From Epiperipatus broadwayi (lineage: Eukaryota > Onychophora > Udeonychophora > Euonychophora > Peripatidae): 64,000 bases of DNA. The stretch lies in the NCBI GenBank assembly GCA_028023455.1, contig JAQFVV010012530.1:2562909-2626908 (forward strand), given 5' to 3'. Under the pieces are notes generated by a model. It saw only the letters and a list, made by a program, of their open reading frames with translations. It searched no databases and was not told where the DNA came from. Within the stretch, counting starts at the first letter, position 1, and each line of letters begins with the position of its first letter. The translations under genes and the position numbers were made by a program. Shown in pieces: positions 11,511 through 25,800 of this stretch.

Positions 11511-13840
11511 CATAAAATAATAAAATTAATGGGTTTACATAAAACCTAATTGGCTAACATAAATGAAATTAATTTGAATTGATCAAAATAATAAAATTAT
11601 TAACATCATTCATAATTAATTTCATTTTGAATATACATAAATTTCACTGCTTTAATAATAAAGGCTTGTTCCTTTCCCATTTTTTTAAAAAAATAAAATC
11701 AGTCTTGATAGGTTACTCTAAAAAAATTTGATTGATTGATTATATGGTCTTTAAACTTACATTTTAAATGTTTCTTTTTTTCTTACAAAAAAAATACTAT
11801 CCTATAACAGCTTTTCCCCTAACAGGTCACTGTTGATTAAAGTTTATAAATATCTTTAAAAATAACACACTTGCAAGTTTCTTTTAATTCAAGCAAAATT
11901 ATTTGTTTTACTCATTTACAATGTTTTTTTAATAAAATTTAAAATGATGTTCTTTCTATATAGATATCATTATTGCAGGTTGCTCTTAATTTAATATTTT
12001 TAAATTTAAAAATACAGATTTTAAAATAATATTGTATTATGTATGTCTATCAATTTTAAAATGTCATTTTTAAACAAATTATTTTAAAATAACTCACTTT
12101 ATTTATAAATATAACACAATGTGTTGATCTATGGTCCTTGTATATAGACATAACATATGTATAACTAATTCATCAATTGATGGTTTCTCTTGATGGGGGC
12201 CAGTCTGGGATTGTCTCATCAGGAAAGGAATAGTCCAGGTGTTATCATCAGGAAAGATATAATCAGTTAATTGTTGACATTTACTTGCTTCCACTTAGAC
12301 TTCAGGCCAGCTGACTAATATATCAATTATAGATAGATGCAAAGAAATTGGTCTTTTTTCAAAGTACATCCATACTCCAACATAGTAAACTAATAGACTG
12401 CTGCTGAATATACTGTCTCAAATTTAGCTACATCTGATTCATGGTAGCTATTTGTATAGCTCTGAAAACCAATTCTGCCAACTGCTTCTCAAAATATATT
12501 ATAAGCAAAAATTTTAAATTAACTATTAGCCAACTTTCCTCAAAAAAATTTCTAGCCAAACTGAACTTTTTTTATTAACTTTTTATATAATTAGCTGAGG
12601 TAACAAAAACATTAATTAAAACTTTTTTAAAAAATCTTTTCAAACAACTTTGAAATTTTATCGAAAGTCTGATCTACAAAAATGTATACATAGATAGAGA
12701 AATGTATACAAGCATTAATTAAAAGATTTCACAGATAGATAATAGAAATATTTACAATTGTCAGTTTTATTTTATCATAAAACATGCCTGTTTTTATTTT
12801 CAAAATCAGAATATAATATTAATATTTATTTAGACGTTTTTAAATGTTTAAAAGATGCATTATGATTTCATGCAGCTGATTCATTGATATTTTGTTTTTG
12901 TTTTTTGAACCATTTCGCATTTGAGATGACAGAAAATGTCTTTTGGCCAATTCAGTCCTAGTGAATTTTTTCATAAGTATTATACATTAAAATGCGTGTA
13001 AAACAGTATATTTTATTATAAATTTTTTTTCCGAAAATTTTGCACTAAAAGGTGTGAAATTCAAAATTCCCACTCTTACAATAGACATAAGCCTCACCCT
13101 GACATGTTCAGCCATTGTGTGTTGCCAAGGCTGTAAAACATTTGGCAGTTTACGACATTGAAGTTTCCAACGATGCAAAAACATGTTTATTTGCGAATTT
13201 ATTATGGTTTTAGATATTTTTTTAAAAATAAATTGCACTATGTTTATTAGATATCAAAAAATATAAATTATTAGTAACTTATTTTGACTTGAAATACTTT
13301 ATTTTCAAAAATATAATGTTATATTAGCAGCTAACGTAAATATGACCTGAAGCAAATTTAGAAAATTCTAGCTCTGACGTAAAGCATCTACTTTACATTT
13401 ATGAAAATCAGCATGGGATTTGGGTTTTCATCATCAGATTTTCAATGATATGGATGGCTGAAAAGTTGGAGGTTGGAGTAGATTGAAGCCTGTCCATTAA
13501 AGTATGAAGGTTTGCTATCTTAAAATAAACTGAGCACTGATTATATATATATATATATATGTGGGAGATGATAATCTGGACCAACTTTTCTGAATCGAAG
13601 TTTATTCTGGGCCTTTTGGTGCCCGATATCATATGTTTTCCTGAACTGCTAGTCACCTGCTTATTATATTAGGGTTAATAGAAGTCATACTTATATGCCA
13701 CATGTATATAATGAAAATATTTATTTATCATCAATCCTATGTAAGTAGTTTAAAATTGTTAAATTCCACTTTAAATATGCCTTTAGAAATTTATTCTAAA
13801 ATAAGCTTTTAATATAAACATTTTATGGATTTTTTTGTAG
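11511..13840. other. NUP214 intron sequence, no recognised feature
   Basis: AT-rich. Two GC-richer patches (12100-12300 and 13040-13180) carry open frames of 63 and 83 codons on the minus strand, but no domain I can name. A (TA)n run is at about 13542-13561. The last bases form the T-rich acceptor of exon A. Confidence 0.4.
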
Positions 13841-13897
13841 ATGATGGATCAAAAAAATGTAGGTGGTGATACTTATGCAACCAGTATTCTTGAAGAG
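13841..13897 (+). CDS. NUP214: NUP214 exon A (first one visible)
   Basis: This 57-nt exon encodes 19 residues (MMDQKNVGG...SILEE). It follows an acceptor with a T-rich tract ending TTTTTTGTAG and ends at donor GAG|GTAATT. Phase 0 at both ends. It probably corresponds to the stretch just before the first coiled-coil block of NUP214. The sequence is short and poorly conserved, so it is supported mainly by splice sites, open frame and a phase match to the next exon. It begins with ATG ATG, but that is unlikely to be the gene start because the family has a long propeller upstream. Confidence 0.6.
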
Positions 13898-16800
13898 GTA
13901 ATTTTTTTAAAATTAAGTAGTTGAGTCTTTTTCAGTATGTTTCTAGAGCTAATACATCTGTTAATAGCAATATGATGTAGTGCACAATTGCTTTTTTTCA
14001 GGCAAAATCAGAAATTTCCGAGCATAAACTGTGTTTCAGAAATTCTATTAACTTATCACTTTCTCTGAAACAATTGTATACTTTAATAATTTTAATTCAT
14101 TATTGTCAAATCTTTTTTGTAACTAATTCATTTTAATAAAAACTATTTTATTATTTCTACTATTCTACGTTTATGTATAATGTGATGTAATATGGCTCCT
14201 TAATGAAAGCTGTGACTCCTGTTGATAGTCTATGTTTCTAGAAACTTCATTAGCAATGTTAAAAATTCCCATTCTTTGAAAATTACGTAACATAAAAAAA
14301 TAAACATATATTTACTTGCATCCTTATTACATACTTTCAATCTATGATCATCACATTATTCCTCTAGCATTGATGTAATTCTTTTTTTCCTCTCTGTCAC
14401 ATTTTAATTAAAACTTGTTCATTAATTCCAACACTTGGGGTTTGTATTCCTATTTTTTTTTTTGGTAAAAGACTTAAATGAAAAACCAGAAAATCTTTTT
14501 TCTCTTTTGTTATTTTCTCTCATTCTTCATAATTTTTTTGTGCGTGAATCTCTTGCAACATATTGCTCTCTAAAATGAAAATTCAATACTTTCCCTCACA
14601 TAAATCATATCTCATTTTTGTCTCTTATTTTTTTATATATATCCAAAGCTTTTCTATTTTTGCATTAAATAATAATAAGATTCCTATAATGTTATATATT
14701 TTTTTATATTCAACATACTTTTTATTCTTATATATTCTAAATTATTTTTTCGGCATATTCCATTTCTATAATTCTACTTCAATTATTCTCTTTTCCATTT
14801 CTCATAAATCTGAAGTTTATTTTCAACGTATCTTATTTCTTATATAAATACATAAAATCTCTGTCTGTTAGCGTTGCATATTGTACAATCTTTTTTGCCT
14901 ACTGTGTTTGATGATCTTTTTGCATGGCCCAAATAAATACCATTTTTACAAATTATTTTTATTTGTCTATTGTAACCTTTCAAAGATTTTTAATTTCCTG
15001 CATCAAAAAAGAAGACCTATCTTATTTTTCTTTGAATTGTTTCATTAGCGCTCCATAATTTATTACCCGGTGCATATATACTTCTTTTTGAATTCTGTCT
15101 AAAATTTCTGGGTCTCTCTTTCAATACAATCTGCTTCTTTTTCAAATGTTAAAGCAGGAGCCATCTTTTCAAATTATTTTCTATATCTCATATTTGTTAC
15201 ATGAAACATAACACTTTTTTCGATTCTAATTCCCAACTATTTGTATAATTTCTTTATCTATTTAACAGAATATTCTTCAGTTTTACACTTTCCATTAACA
15301 ATGAATATCTTAAATTTTTTTTTCTCACTGAATTGAATTTTCTTTTTTTTTTTTTTTGTCCATCTCAACATACTTTTCTTTGGATAACTCCATATCTATA
15401 AAATTATTTCCCAAAAATATCATCAAAAATAAGGGGTGTCTTTTTTTATATTCTTGGAGGTTTCATTTTGGCAATCCTCACATTCTATTCCCAATTTTTC
15501 TATTTCATCTTCAAATATTTTAAATAATGAATATGATGTAATGTTAAATGGCTTCTTTTTAAATGAAGTCAGAAGTTCCTATGCCATCTAGATTGTACAC
15601 CCAGAAACTATAAGCCAGATTAAATATCTACTCCCTCCAAAATTCTTACCTATCACAATAAACTCATCTACCATTAACTCCTTATTACTCAGTTATTTTC
15701 TAGCCCTCATTTTTCCTAACTCCCCTTCCTTCTCAATTTTATTTTAATAAAAATAATGCATTTATCTTGTCTTCAAATTTTCCAATTTTATTATACAGAC
15801 CAAAAAAAAATTCTACAATCATCTAAATATAAATGTTAAATTCTCTCTTTGCCTTCTTTCCCTAGTATCTAAAGCTCCTGCCCTTTCTACCAAATAACAA
15901 TAAATTCCCTTTAGTATGATCATACATCCTTTGTTTAGTTCTTATTTTTTTATAGCTCCAAACTTTTTTTATTTATATTCGTTTTTCATAAAACTTATCT
16001 ATCCTCTTTTATCACTCATCGAACCTGCAATACGTTCTCTACTCATTAATGTACTTTTTTCTATAATCAGTTTCAGTCATTATTGATCTAATGCAGAATG
16101 AAAGTCTTTTCAAGTTTAGTTCAGTCTTTCTGATCGCTAGCCTCTTTTCCATAACAAACAAATTTTTCTTATTTCAACTATTCATCTTACATGTAGTCTT
16201 TTTGTGGATCTTTTACAATCTCTTCAGATATAATTTAAAACATTTTTATTATCATCTCTTCTAGCTCTATTGTCAGTTCAGCTCTATTTCAGTTTCTTAC
16301 TTTTTTCAATGATGTTAATGATACCTATTCTCTCATCCATATATTTTACTATCTATCTCTTGTTATTTCTTATATAAATACATAGAAATTTTCTATTTGC
16401 ATATTATAAGATTTACTCTACTTTAGCGCCACCTAAGTACAAATAAGTTGCCAGTGATCCCATCAACCAGAATCGAATCATATGCTTTGCTTTTCTAATA
16501 TATATGAATTCCAGTTTCTGTAATAACATATTTTATGGAACAATTTTAACATAGTGTTTCATTTTGGAAAATATTTATTAAATTGTCACATCACAAAAAT
16601 ATATTTATGAAATCAGTCATTGTATTTTTTTTTAACCAACATTCTGAAAGAAATGTGCTATTTTAATGCTTCAATTGTGTGTGAAAATTAAGTAAGAATC
16701 TGTGAAATATCAGATAATTTTTAAATGGGATATTTTAAACTATATTAGTTGCATATATTTTCTATCCACATATCAAAGTAAACAAGAATAAGCTAATTGG

Positions 16801-19800
16801 TAAGTTTCATTTATTCATAAAAAATCAAAACCATTAAAATAATAAATATAATAAGTTTAAAAACATCTAAATAATATGATTTATTTAGAAACAAATTTTA
16901 AAATGATATATTTAGCAAACAATTATTGAAAAACATTTTCGGTAAGTTTGATTGATGCAAGTCTTCAGTGACAAATTTTCTTACCAATGTTGGCGAATGG
17001 TTATTACGAATGTAGAGTAAAAATTAAAATGTTATAATTTATTCAGACAATTTCAAATTTAAAAACAATATGTTTTGCAAACAAACAGTGATCAAAAAAC
17101 AAATACTTTCAATCAGTATGATGAATTTTATCTTCACATTTATTAAAAATATTTATTTTTCAATCATTATTTAGTTAGTAAACTATTATTTTCATGATTG
17201 ACAAACAAATATTTTCATTTTATTATTGATGATAGCTAATGGAAAAATAAAATAAAATAAAAAAATATTGAAAGTAATACAATTTATTTAGCAAATAAAC
17301 AATGATTTAAAAAGAAATTTTTTCAATAAATGTGATGAATGCAAACATTGACATCATGAAATATACTACTTTGAAATAAGGTTCATCACTACTTATATGC
17401 ATATATATGTAAAAAAGAAAATCTAAAGAGATGTCAATATGTCGTTATACATAAAACATCCATTTCGCATACTATACAAAAAAATTGACCAATCACTCTG
17501 CAATGTGGCAACTTGAATAACAGATGTTTACAGAGGGATTAGAATTAATATTTTTCCAGATTTGTTCATGTTATATTTCATGATGCATTAATCTGTTATA
17601 TATATATATATATATTGAATTCATGTATAGGTTGCAGCTTTTCAGAAAGAACTTAATGAACTGAAAATGCGTAATGCCAATTGTAATTTTGAAGTTGGTT
17701 CTAAAGAAGAAATGGCTAACCTGAAGAAACAAATTGAATATATGAGGCTCTTTCTTGAAGAACTCAAAGAAATTATTGCAGTAAGTTATCCTATTATTTA
17801 GTAGTATGTTATTTAATAAGACAGTTCTATGTAATGAAAAAACTACTATATATATCGTGTTTCCATGAAAATAAGACTAAGTCTTATATTAATTTTTCCT
17901 TCAAAAGACACCTTACTGCTTATTTTTAGAGGATGTCTTATTTTTTTCATGTACAAAAATGGACATTTATTCACATTTAAAAATCTCAAATCAACCTCCC
18001 AAACATGTTTTTTCAGCAACGTCTTCTATGAATATTTGAATTTTCAGCTAGCATTATACACTGTGATATTTACATTTATTTAAATATAAAAACTTCTCTG
18101 GGTTCAAAATATTCCGTTTAAGTCTACCATTGAATCAAATGTTAATTGAATACTTACGATATAGGAGTTGTAACAAAAATAATTACAGTTAAGAATGATT
18201 ATACCAAAGTGATGAGAAAATGCAAGCACAAAAATTTAGAAAACATTTCTGTATTTTGCACTGCATTAAGTACGACTGTTACAACACATGCATATTGAAC
18301 TACAAAGATTCATATAAGACACAACCACATCCATCTGTTATCAAGGGCGCACATCGTAAACACATTCTAAATTATTTTAATTATTAAAATTGCTTATATT
18401 ATTTAAACTCTTTTAGTAGGGAAAAAAACACTTAAGAAACAAGGCTGACTTTTCTTTTATCTTAAATATTTAAAAGCTACCACAATCAAACTCTAGAACT
18501 AAGTCAAGTATTCTAAATCTAAGTACTAAATATAAATAAGTATCTAAAATTACATAAATAAAATTATAAATTGTCTGATATACTGGTTTATAATAGGTAA
18601 AATTTTAAAAGTTTGTTAAATCATTCATAAAATCAATAAATTATATTAATTCCAATATTCGGCTGAGAAGAAATTGTTTCTCTATGCACATAGAATTATA
18701 TTTCTTGAAAATGTTCAATGGGAAAATACATGAGTATCATTATCCTTTATATATTCATTTATTTAAAGCATTAATGTCAATAATATTTATTTATACATTC
18801 ACTACTTTATAATCAATACATATATTGTGTGCTTTAAAAAACGAAAAGAAATTCGTTCATCTGGCTGATTAAAATGACTTTTAGTAAGATTGGCTTGTAA
18901 AGAATTTTTATATTAGACACATATGAAGATTGATATATAAAAATACTATTATGTACTGATACCATGTTTCCCCGAAAATAAGACCTATTACAAGCATGCT
19001 GAAAAATCATACTAGCGCTTATTTTCTGGTTAGGTCTTATTTTCAGGGAAACACGATACCAGTACATAATAGTATTTTTATATACCAATCTTCATATGCA
19101 CCTAATATAAGAATTCTTTACAAGCCAATCTTACTAGAAGTCTTTTTAATATATGTGCAGATAATATCACCTCATATTATCCTACAAATTCGATGAAAAT
19201 AAATCTGATTGCCAAATATTATATAGAAACCAGATTAATCATTGATATTTCATAAGGTTGAAATTCTATATTAATAGTAGTAAAAAAAAATCTTAGTCTA
19301 ACCATCTCACAGTTTCAGATAACAGTGTAGATATAAATTTTATGAATTTTAACAATCTTGTAAACAAACAACTGCCATTATATGTAGCTCCAGTAATGTA
19401 TAATATTTCTGTAGTGATCATTTTTATAACTATGGAAATCATTTTAATAAACTTTTGTACACATCACCCTCTCATATTAATCAAATGAGCGTAAATCATT
19501 TTCATCGGATCACCAAGATTTTATATGGATAATGGACTACATTTTGTAGTGGTGAAACATTGCATCAATAATTAATCTGCTAACTATGTAAGATTCTGGG
19601 AAATGGATGAAAATGATTCATTTTCATTTATTGTTGTCAGTTAATATGAGGAAATATTGTTTACCAATTAATTGAAATTGTATCTGGAAAATCTTATTTA
19701 TAAAAGATTCTCGTAGTATGTGCATGCCAAGATTATTTTATGAGAATTATTATCATCTAATTCATGTTATTTCTTTACAGGGCTGTTAAAATTAAGAAAA

Positions 19801-22800
19801 TCTGTGTTTGTATTGTCACCCAAGATTGTGAGCTGGTTAGATTGAGGCCTTTGCATACCACTGATGTAATATCAATGATTAAACTGCTACATATATGGCA
19901 TCTTTATGACCCGGTGAAAATGATTAAGGCACATTGAGTGTTGGTTACAAAATTATTAAAATGAATTCTAGAACATCCAGCATGTAATGGTTTCTTATAA
20001 TATGCACGTATGAAGATCAGTGGGTTATAAAAAAGCATTGTTAAAGTAATAAAAAATATAAATGATATTAATATGATATGGATTTGGCAATGCAATAAGA
20101 AAGATAAAGTTATAATACTTCATGAAGATAAAGAATTCTAGAAATAGAGTTGGATAAGAAGAAAGAAGAAACATTGATATATATATATTGTAACCTTCCC
20201 CGTCGTAAACCGCATACTCATCAACAAATCACTATGCACATTTTTAAGCGTTTAATTTCAAGGTAATCTTTGTCTATTACAACTAGATAGTATACCTATT
20301 TCTGATCTCGCTCTCTCTCTGCTTCAACACTCAATCTAAGCAAATCTAGAATACACACCTATAATATTATAAGTGTTAAACCAAAGATAAGATTTCCTTA
20401 TGGCCAGGCTCACATGAAACTATAATCTTAGAGAAGATCACAAGGTGAGTAATAACTTCTGGTTAAACCAGCCTCAAAATCCATAAATAAGCAAACAAAC
20501 AAAAGATTATGAAATAAACTTACTTTTTATCAAACAAATAAATAACCAATGATTAGATCAATGAAATGAATATGAGATTAAAATACAAATTAAGCAATAA
20601 GTAAATTAAGATGTGGATAATGTAATGGATAATGAAAATAAATAAAAATTAAATAATAACATGAAATACGTCTAATAATGAATAGAAAAGGAAGAAATAT
20701 GTATTAGAATAATGAATAATTAAGATGATGATAGAATAAGAGTTAATGGATGATCAAGATGATAATGAAATAAGAGCTAATGAACAGTGATTGAATTAGG
20801 ATAAAGAATTAGGAGNNNNNNNNNNNNNNNNNNNNNNNNNNNNNNGAGAAAATGATGAGGATGAAAGATGAATTCCAGAAATCTAACTTTGATATTAAAT
20901 TAAATGATAAGGAAACAACTAAATTAAATATGGACTTCAAGCCCAGCAAAACCAGAATATTCACTATAAAGTCAAAACAAACTATATATGTTTCAGATAA
21001 AGAAGCAATTAATATTTTAACATTTAATTGACTTTTACAAACCATCGAATGTTCCTAAACCTAATACAACTATAATAAACAACCAAATTTAAAATCTATT
21101 ATAAACTTTAGCTTCTACACTACAAATTAATATAATTTATTCTTCTCAGGGTTCATATTACTTAAAGTTTATTATACAACATATACTTGGGTCAGTGAGA
21201 GGAATTTTGCCACTACCCAACTATAATGCACAAAACGATTCTCGATACAAAATTGAATTAATAAACACTTAGCAGTCCTAAGGAAACTCTATAACTAATA
21301 TAAACTTTAAGCCTCCATTTGTATGAATAATTTTCACTAGCCAAACAAAGACTTATTGACTTCTTCTCATAAATAAGTAATAACAATGTGATCAAGATCA
21401 GTGAATGATAAATCCGCAGGTTTAAATAAAATGATTAAACCCATATTAAATGTTTAATCTTTTAGTACAACACCTAAAATAATATATACTTTAGGTTAAC
21501 AATATTTTATTTATTAAGTAATGAAGCCCTAGATATACTTGTACATGACAGGGCTTAGTAAAATTACTCTGGTATACCAACCTATAGTAACTTATACACT
21601 ATTGATTGATGATGATTTCCATATAATCATTGGATATGTCGATAGCAATAACAATAATAATGTATGTGTTTTAATTAGTAACAAGACTACTGATGACTAA
21701 GTAAATGTTTAACATAATAAAATTTATTTACAATATTCATATTAATTAGATACCTTACATGAATACCTTACATGAAACAATATTCCCTATCAAGGACAAT
21801 CAGGATGGGAATTACTTGATATCCATATTGGAATTATCTCAGTATTTAACGTACCAAATCAAATATCTCTACATTTTGAGAAAAGCAATCTTTTCTCTTT
21901 CTTAATGGAGTTTTAAAATTAGTATCTCCAATAAATCTATTTAATTTCTTACAATATGGTAAGAGCAATTACCATGTATAATACTATTACTAAGGTATCA
22001 CTATTCACCTTGAAAGATTTGTCATATTGATGTGGGACAGACGCCATAAGTTAAAATACACACAAGACATAAAATATTGCCTATGTCCAATTTACTCATT
22101 TAATAATAAAATAATCTTATTGATTCACCAATAAATCATCACTTGATAAAGATACTTTTACATTGTTCATGGACACCACTTGCTATTTCATACAGAAGTT
22201 CTACATACACTAATAAATTTGGTTGGTCTGCCTACCAACTGATGATGATTATACATCATCATCAGGACACTATCCCAATTAAACAAACACTATGGATATA
22301 CTAGTGTCCCATAAGCGAACTTATTTTATCCTTGCCATTGGATTATGAATACTACTTTTCACCATACACGGTGGAAAAATAACTCTAACTTCGTGAAGGA
22401 TCTAACAATAAAGGAGGCTCTACAAAGCAACATGGAAGCTGCATAGGAAAACAACATGAAAGTTGTATATAAAAAAAAAACATGAAAGTTGTATACTAAA
22501 AATGGTTGATTCTAATACCTTCATTGGTATACAAGTGCGGGCAATGCCTCGACACGTAACATAGAATTCAGACCATGAAATTATCCTCTCTTAGGACTTA
22601 ATTATGCTCTGAGCATTAAATCTTAACTAGCCTCACAATATCATCCTTTCACTTAATCAACAATGGGGAATTCTCCATAATCCCATGCACAATACATATA
22701 TTATTATCTTTGATGCTTTTATATTTAGCATATCTCTTCAGCTAACAGCTGGTACAAATTCTAATTAATGCAATAGCAAGGTAAAATGACAATAATAATA

Positions 22801-25800
22801 AAAGTGGAAACATAAATATTCCCTTTTACAATGCATAAACTGTTAATGTTTGATAAACAAACCACCAATATCTAAATAAAACAACCTTTAATTATTCCAA
22901 AATAATTATTACACCTTGTCATAGCAAGTCATGTACATGCAATGATAGATAAACTTACATTTGATATCTAAAATGGACATTTAATTAATAGGCAATATTA
23001 AGAAATGAAAAAGGTTTTTTAAAATTATCTCTTATAACAGAACAATTGTGTCATGTGGTATATAATTTTAGCAAGTTCGGGTTTGTTTATTCCCTTTCAA
23101 TATAATATTGACATTTATTTTAATAGAATGAGAGATAAATATTTCTCACTTTTTTTCCCATAAACAATATTTACCCCCATATATTTACTTGATACAACAA
23201 CATAAAATAATGTGATAAATGATACTATTTTTATGCATCTCCACACCCTTACCAAGCACACTTTATAGTTTTCAAAACATATACTATATAAAAAAATAAA
23301 CCTGATCCTTGAATACTACATGAGCAAGAAGAAAAAACAAACAAACATATATTACAATATTATATGTGTCAATCACAACGATGAACAAACGTTTCCTTTC
23401 CTTAGATTTTATTGTAATTGTTCCGATTTGATCCGATCTTATGAGTAACATTAGTGATAAGACGTATATAACAAGCAATATTCTTAGCAAATATAGACGT
23501 GGAATATCTTGTTTCACAATAACGCATTTAGACAATATTTAAGCATTTTTTTTTTTAAATGGCACGAAAATCCTTTATTATTTTGAATAACAATATAAAC
23601 ACAACGAGGCACAATCAAGCAATATCAAAACATTTTCCATGTAATACCACTAAACGAAGTTTATCAAGATTTATAAATACACTTTTCCTTTTTAAAATCC
23701 TAGAGAGATTGAGATGTTTGATGTTATTCCAGTGATTTGAAATTTAGCAACTTGAAATACGACCATGGAACAGAATGAAAATTATCACTGGTTTATTCTT
23801 CTTTCCTATCCGCGAAGATTTCTGTCTCAATTTTAAATAATTTTAGAGCAGCTGAGAATATCATTATTTTATATTTACCCAATCAAGAAAATTAAATACT
23901 TATTTATTTACTTCCATTATGCAATACATATTTAATAAGGTTAGCAAAGTTAATTTACTATTTAAGAATTGCCAATAACCTATACTTGACATTAATAATT
24001 TATCATTTTCTATTTTAAACAACTAAGCCATTCGCGGTAAAATTGAAGCATGAAATCGAAGCAGACGATATTTCTTCCTAATGACAATACGAAATAATTC
24101 AGGCATTTTTTTTTTTTTTTAGAACAAATTATTTTATAGGATTTAAAAATAAATGTTTAATTTATTTAATGTTTCTTCTAAAATTTCCACCAAAAGAGTT
24201 ATGAACTATTTTTACGGAAAAGATAGTTTAAACAACAAATGGGTTTTTCAGATTAGCGCGAAAATTAAATTGACTTTAGTCCTTTTTCTATTATCTCTTA
24301 ATAATTCTAGTATTTTTAGTTTTAAGCATTTACTAAGAGGAATAAAACAACAATAATCCCTTACTTTTTCTGCTCTGATTCTTTCCTCCAAGTGGTCCAT
24401 ATGTAGGCAAATATTTCTTCCAAGAATAACATTAATACTTATGAGGGTCATTTTTTTCTTCCAATGTGTAAAATCCAAAACTATACGGTCAATAAAAACA
24501 AAAGCAGCGGTGAGATGTCACAGAGTTATTAGTTTTTTATTTTAACATCTTTAGTTTCATCTAATCTTATAATTTTCTTCAAAATAATTTTGAAATTATT
24601 ATTCTAGATTTTTACTTTACTAATTTTTTCTTTTATGAGTGAAAATTTACGTCTTCTTTCAACTTTTTCATTAAGTAGTCTCCCCAGCTGATAAACTTGT
24701 TCTAGCCTTTATTGTTTGTCTTACCGGTTGTGATTGGTTCTGAATAATCCAATCATAGTAAATGTACATAAATTAATATTTTTAATCCATCTAGTGAGAA
24801 AAATCCAGATTGATATTTCAATTTAATGTAATATACAATGTATTTAAAGATCGTTTATAAACAAATTTAGAAAAATTATCAATTGCTTTTGGTTGTTTAT
24901 TTTTACTTGTTTAATGATAATAAAGTTTTAAATACTTTCCTACTTTCAAATGGGTTTTCTACTATTACAATATTATTTAACTAGCTACCACTGGAAATTG
25001 TGATAAAATACCTATGAGATAAATATCTATTCCACCAGACTTTCCGGTGCATTATCAGTCCAAATCATCATCAGTTTTAAGATATTTATGAGTGCTTTTG
25101 GTTTAATTAGAAAATATATAATCCAATAAGCATTTTAATATATATAATGAATATTTATACACTACTTTTTAATAATTTATAAATTATTACAATTTAAAAT
25201 TTTACACACTGGACCCTTGAATAAAATTTCCTACCATGAGCCAAAACATATGGTTACAATATATATATATATGAGTGGATATATTGAACATATAAGAAAC
25301 ATCAAGAATTTAATAGACTATGTTAAGGAGAAGGAAAATAAAGAAACAGCAGACTATTTAAATGAAAGATGGAAATTGGTTATTAAATTAAATAATATTA
25401 ATAATAATATAAAATTTTAAAAGAATGTAGAAGATTGGATATAATACAAAAATGTATAAGGATTAATAGTTATAGGAAAATGATAAGAAACAAAACTAAG
25501 TTTATAAAAGAATTACAAAAGAGGATATTAGAAATATTTATTAATTATAGTTATAGTATAAAACAAAGGTTATATAAAGATATTTTAAATATTGAATCAA
25601 TACTAACAAGAAAAATAAGGAAGAAGAAAATTTTTTTTAGAGAATTATGTAGGTTAAAAAAGGTATTGATAAATAAGAATACAGAGAATAGGTATAATAA
25701 GAAAATAAGTAGGCAAAAGAAAGAAAAAGGACTAAAGAAAGATTAGAAGAAAAGGAATAATTATAAGGATAAAATATATAATATGACATATATAGAATTA

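Noticed and set aside
14563-14847. 94-codon hydrophobic frame
   Set aside because: Phe/Ile/Tyr-rich reading of a T-rich tract that is better explained as the antisense of degenerate retroelement sequence.
18834-19196. Two similar open frames on opposite strands, looking like a gene pair
   Set aside because: The similarity is a consequence of the palindrome; neither has a domain or codon bias.
20809-21045. 78-codon minus-strand frame
   Set aside because: It passes through the run of N and cannot be evaluated.
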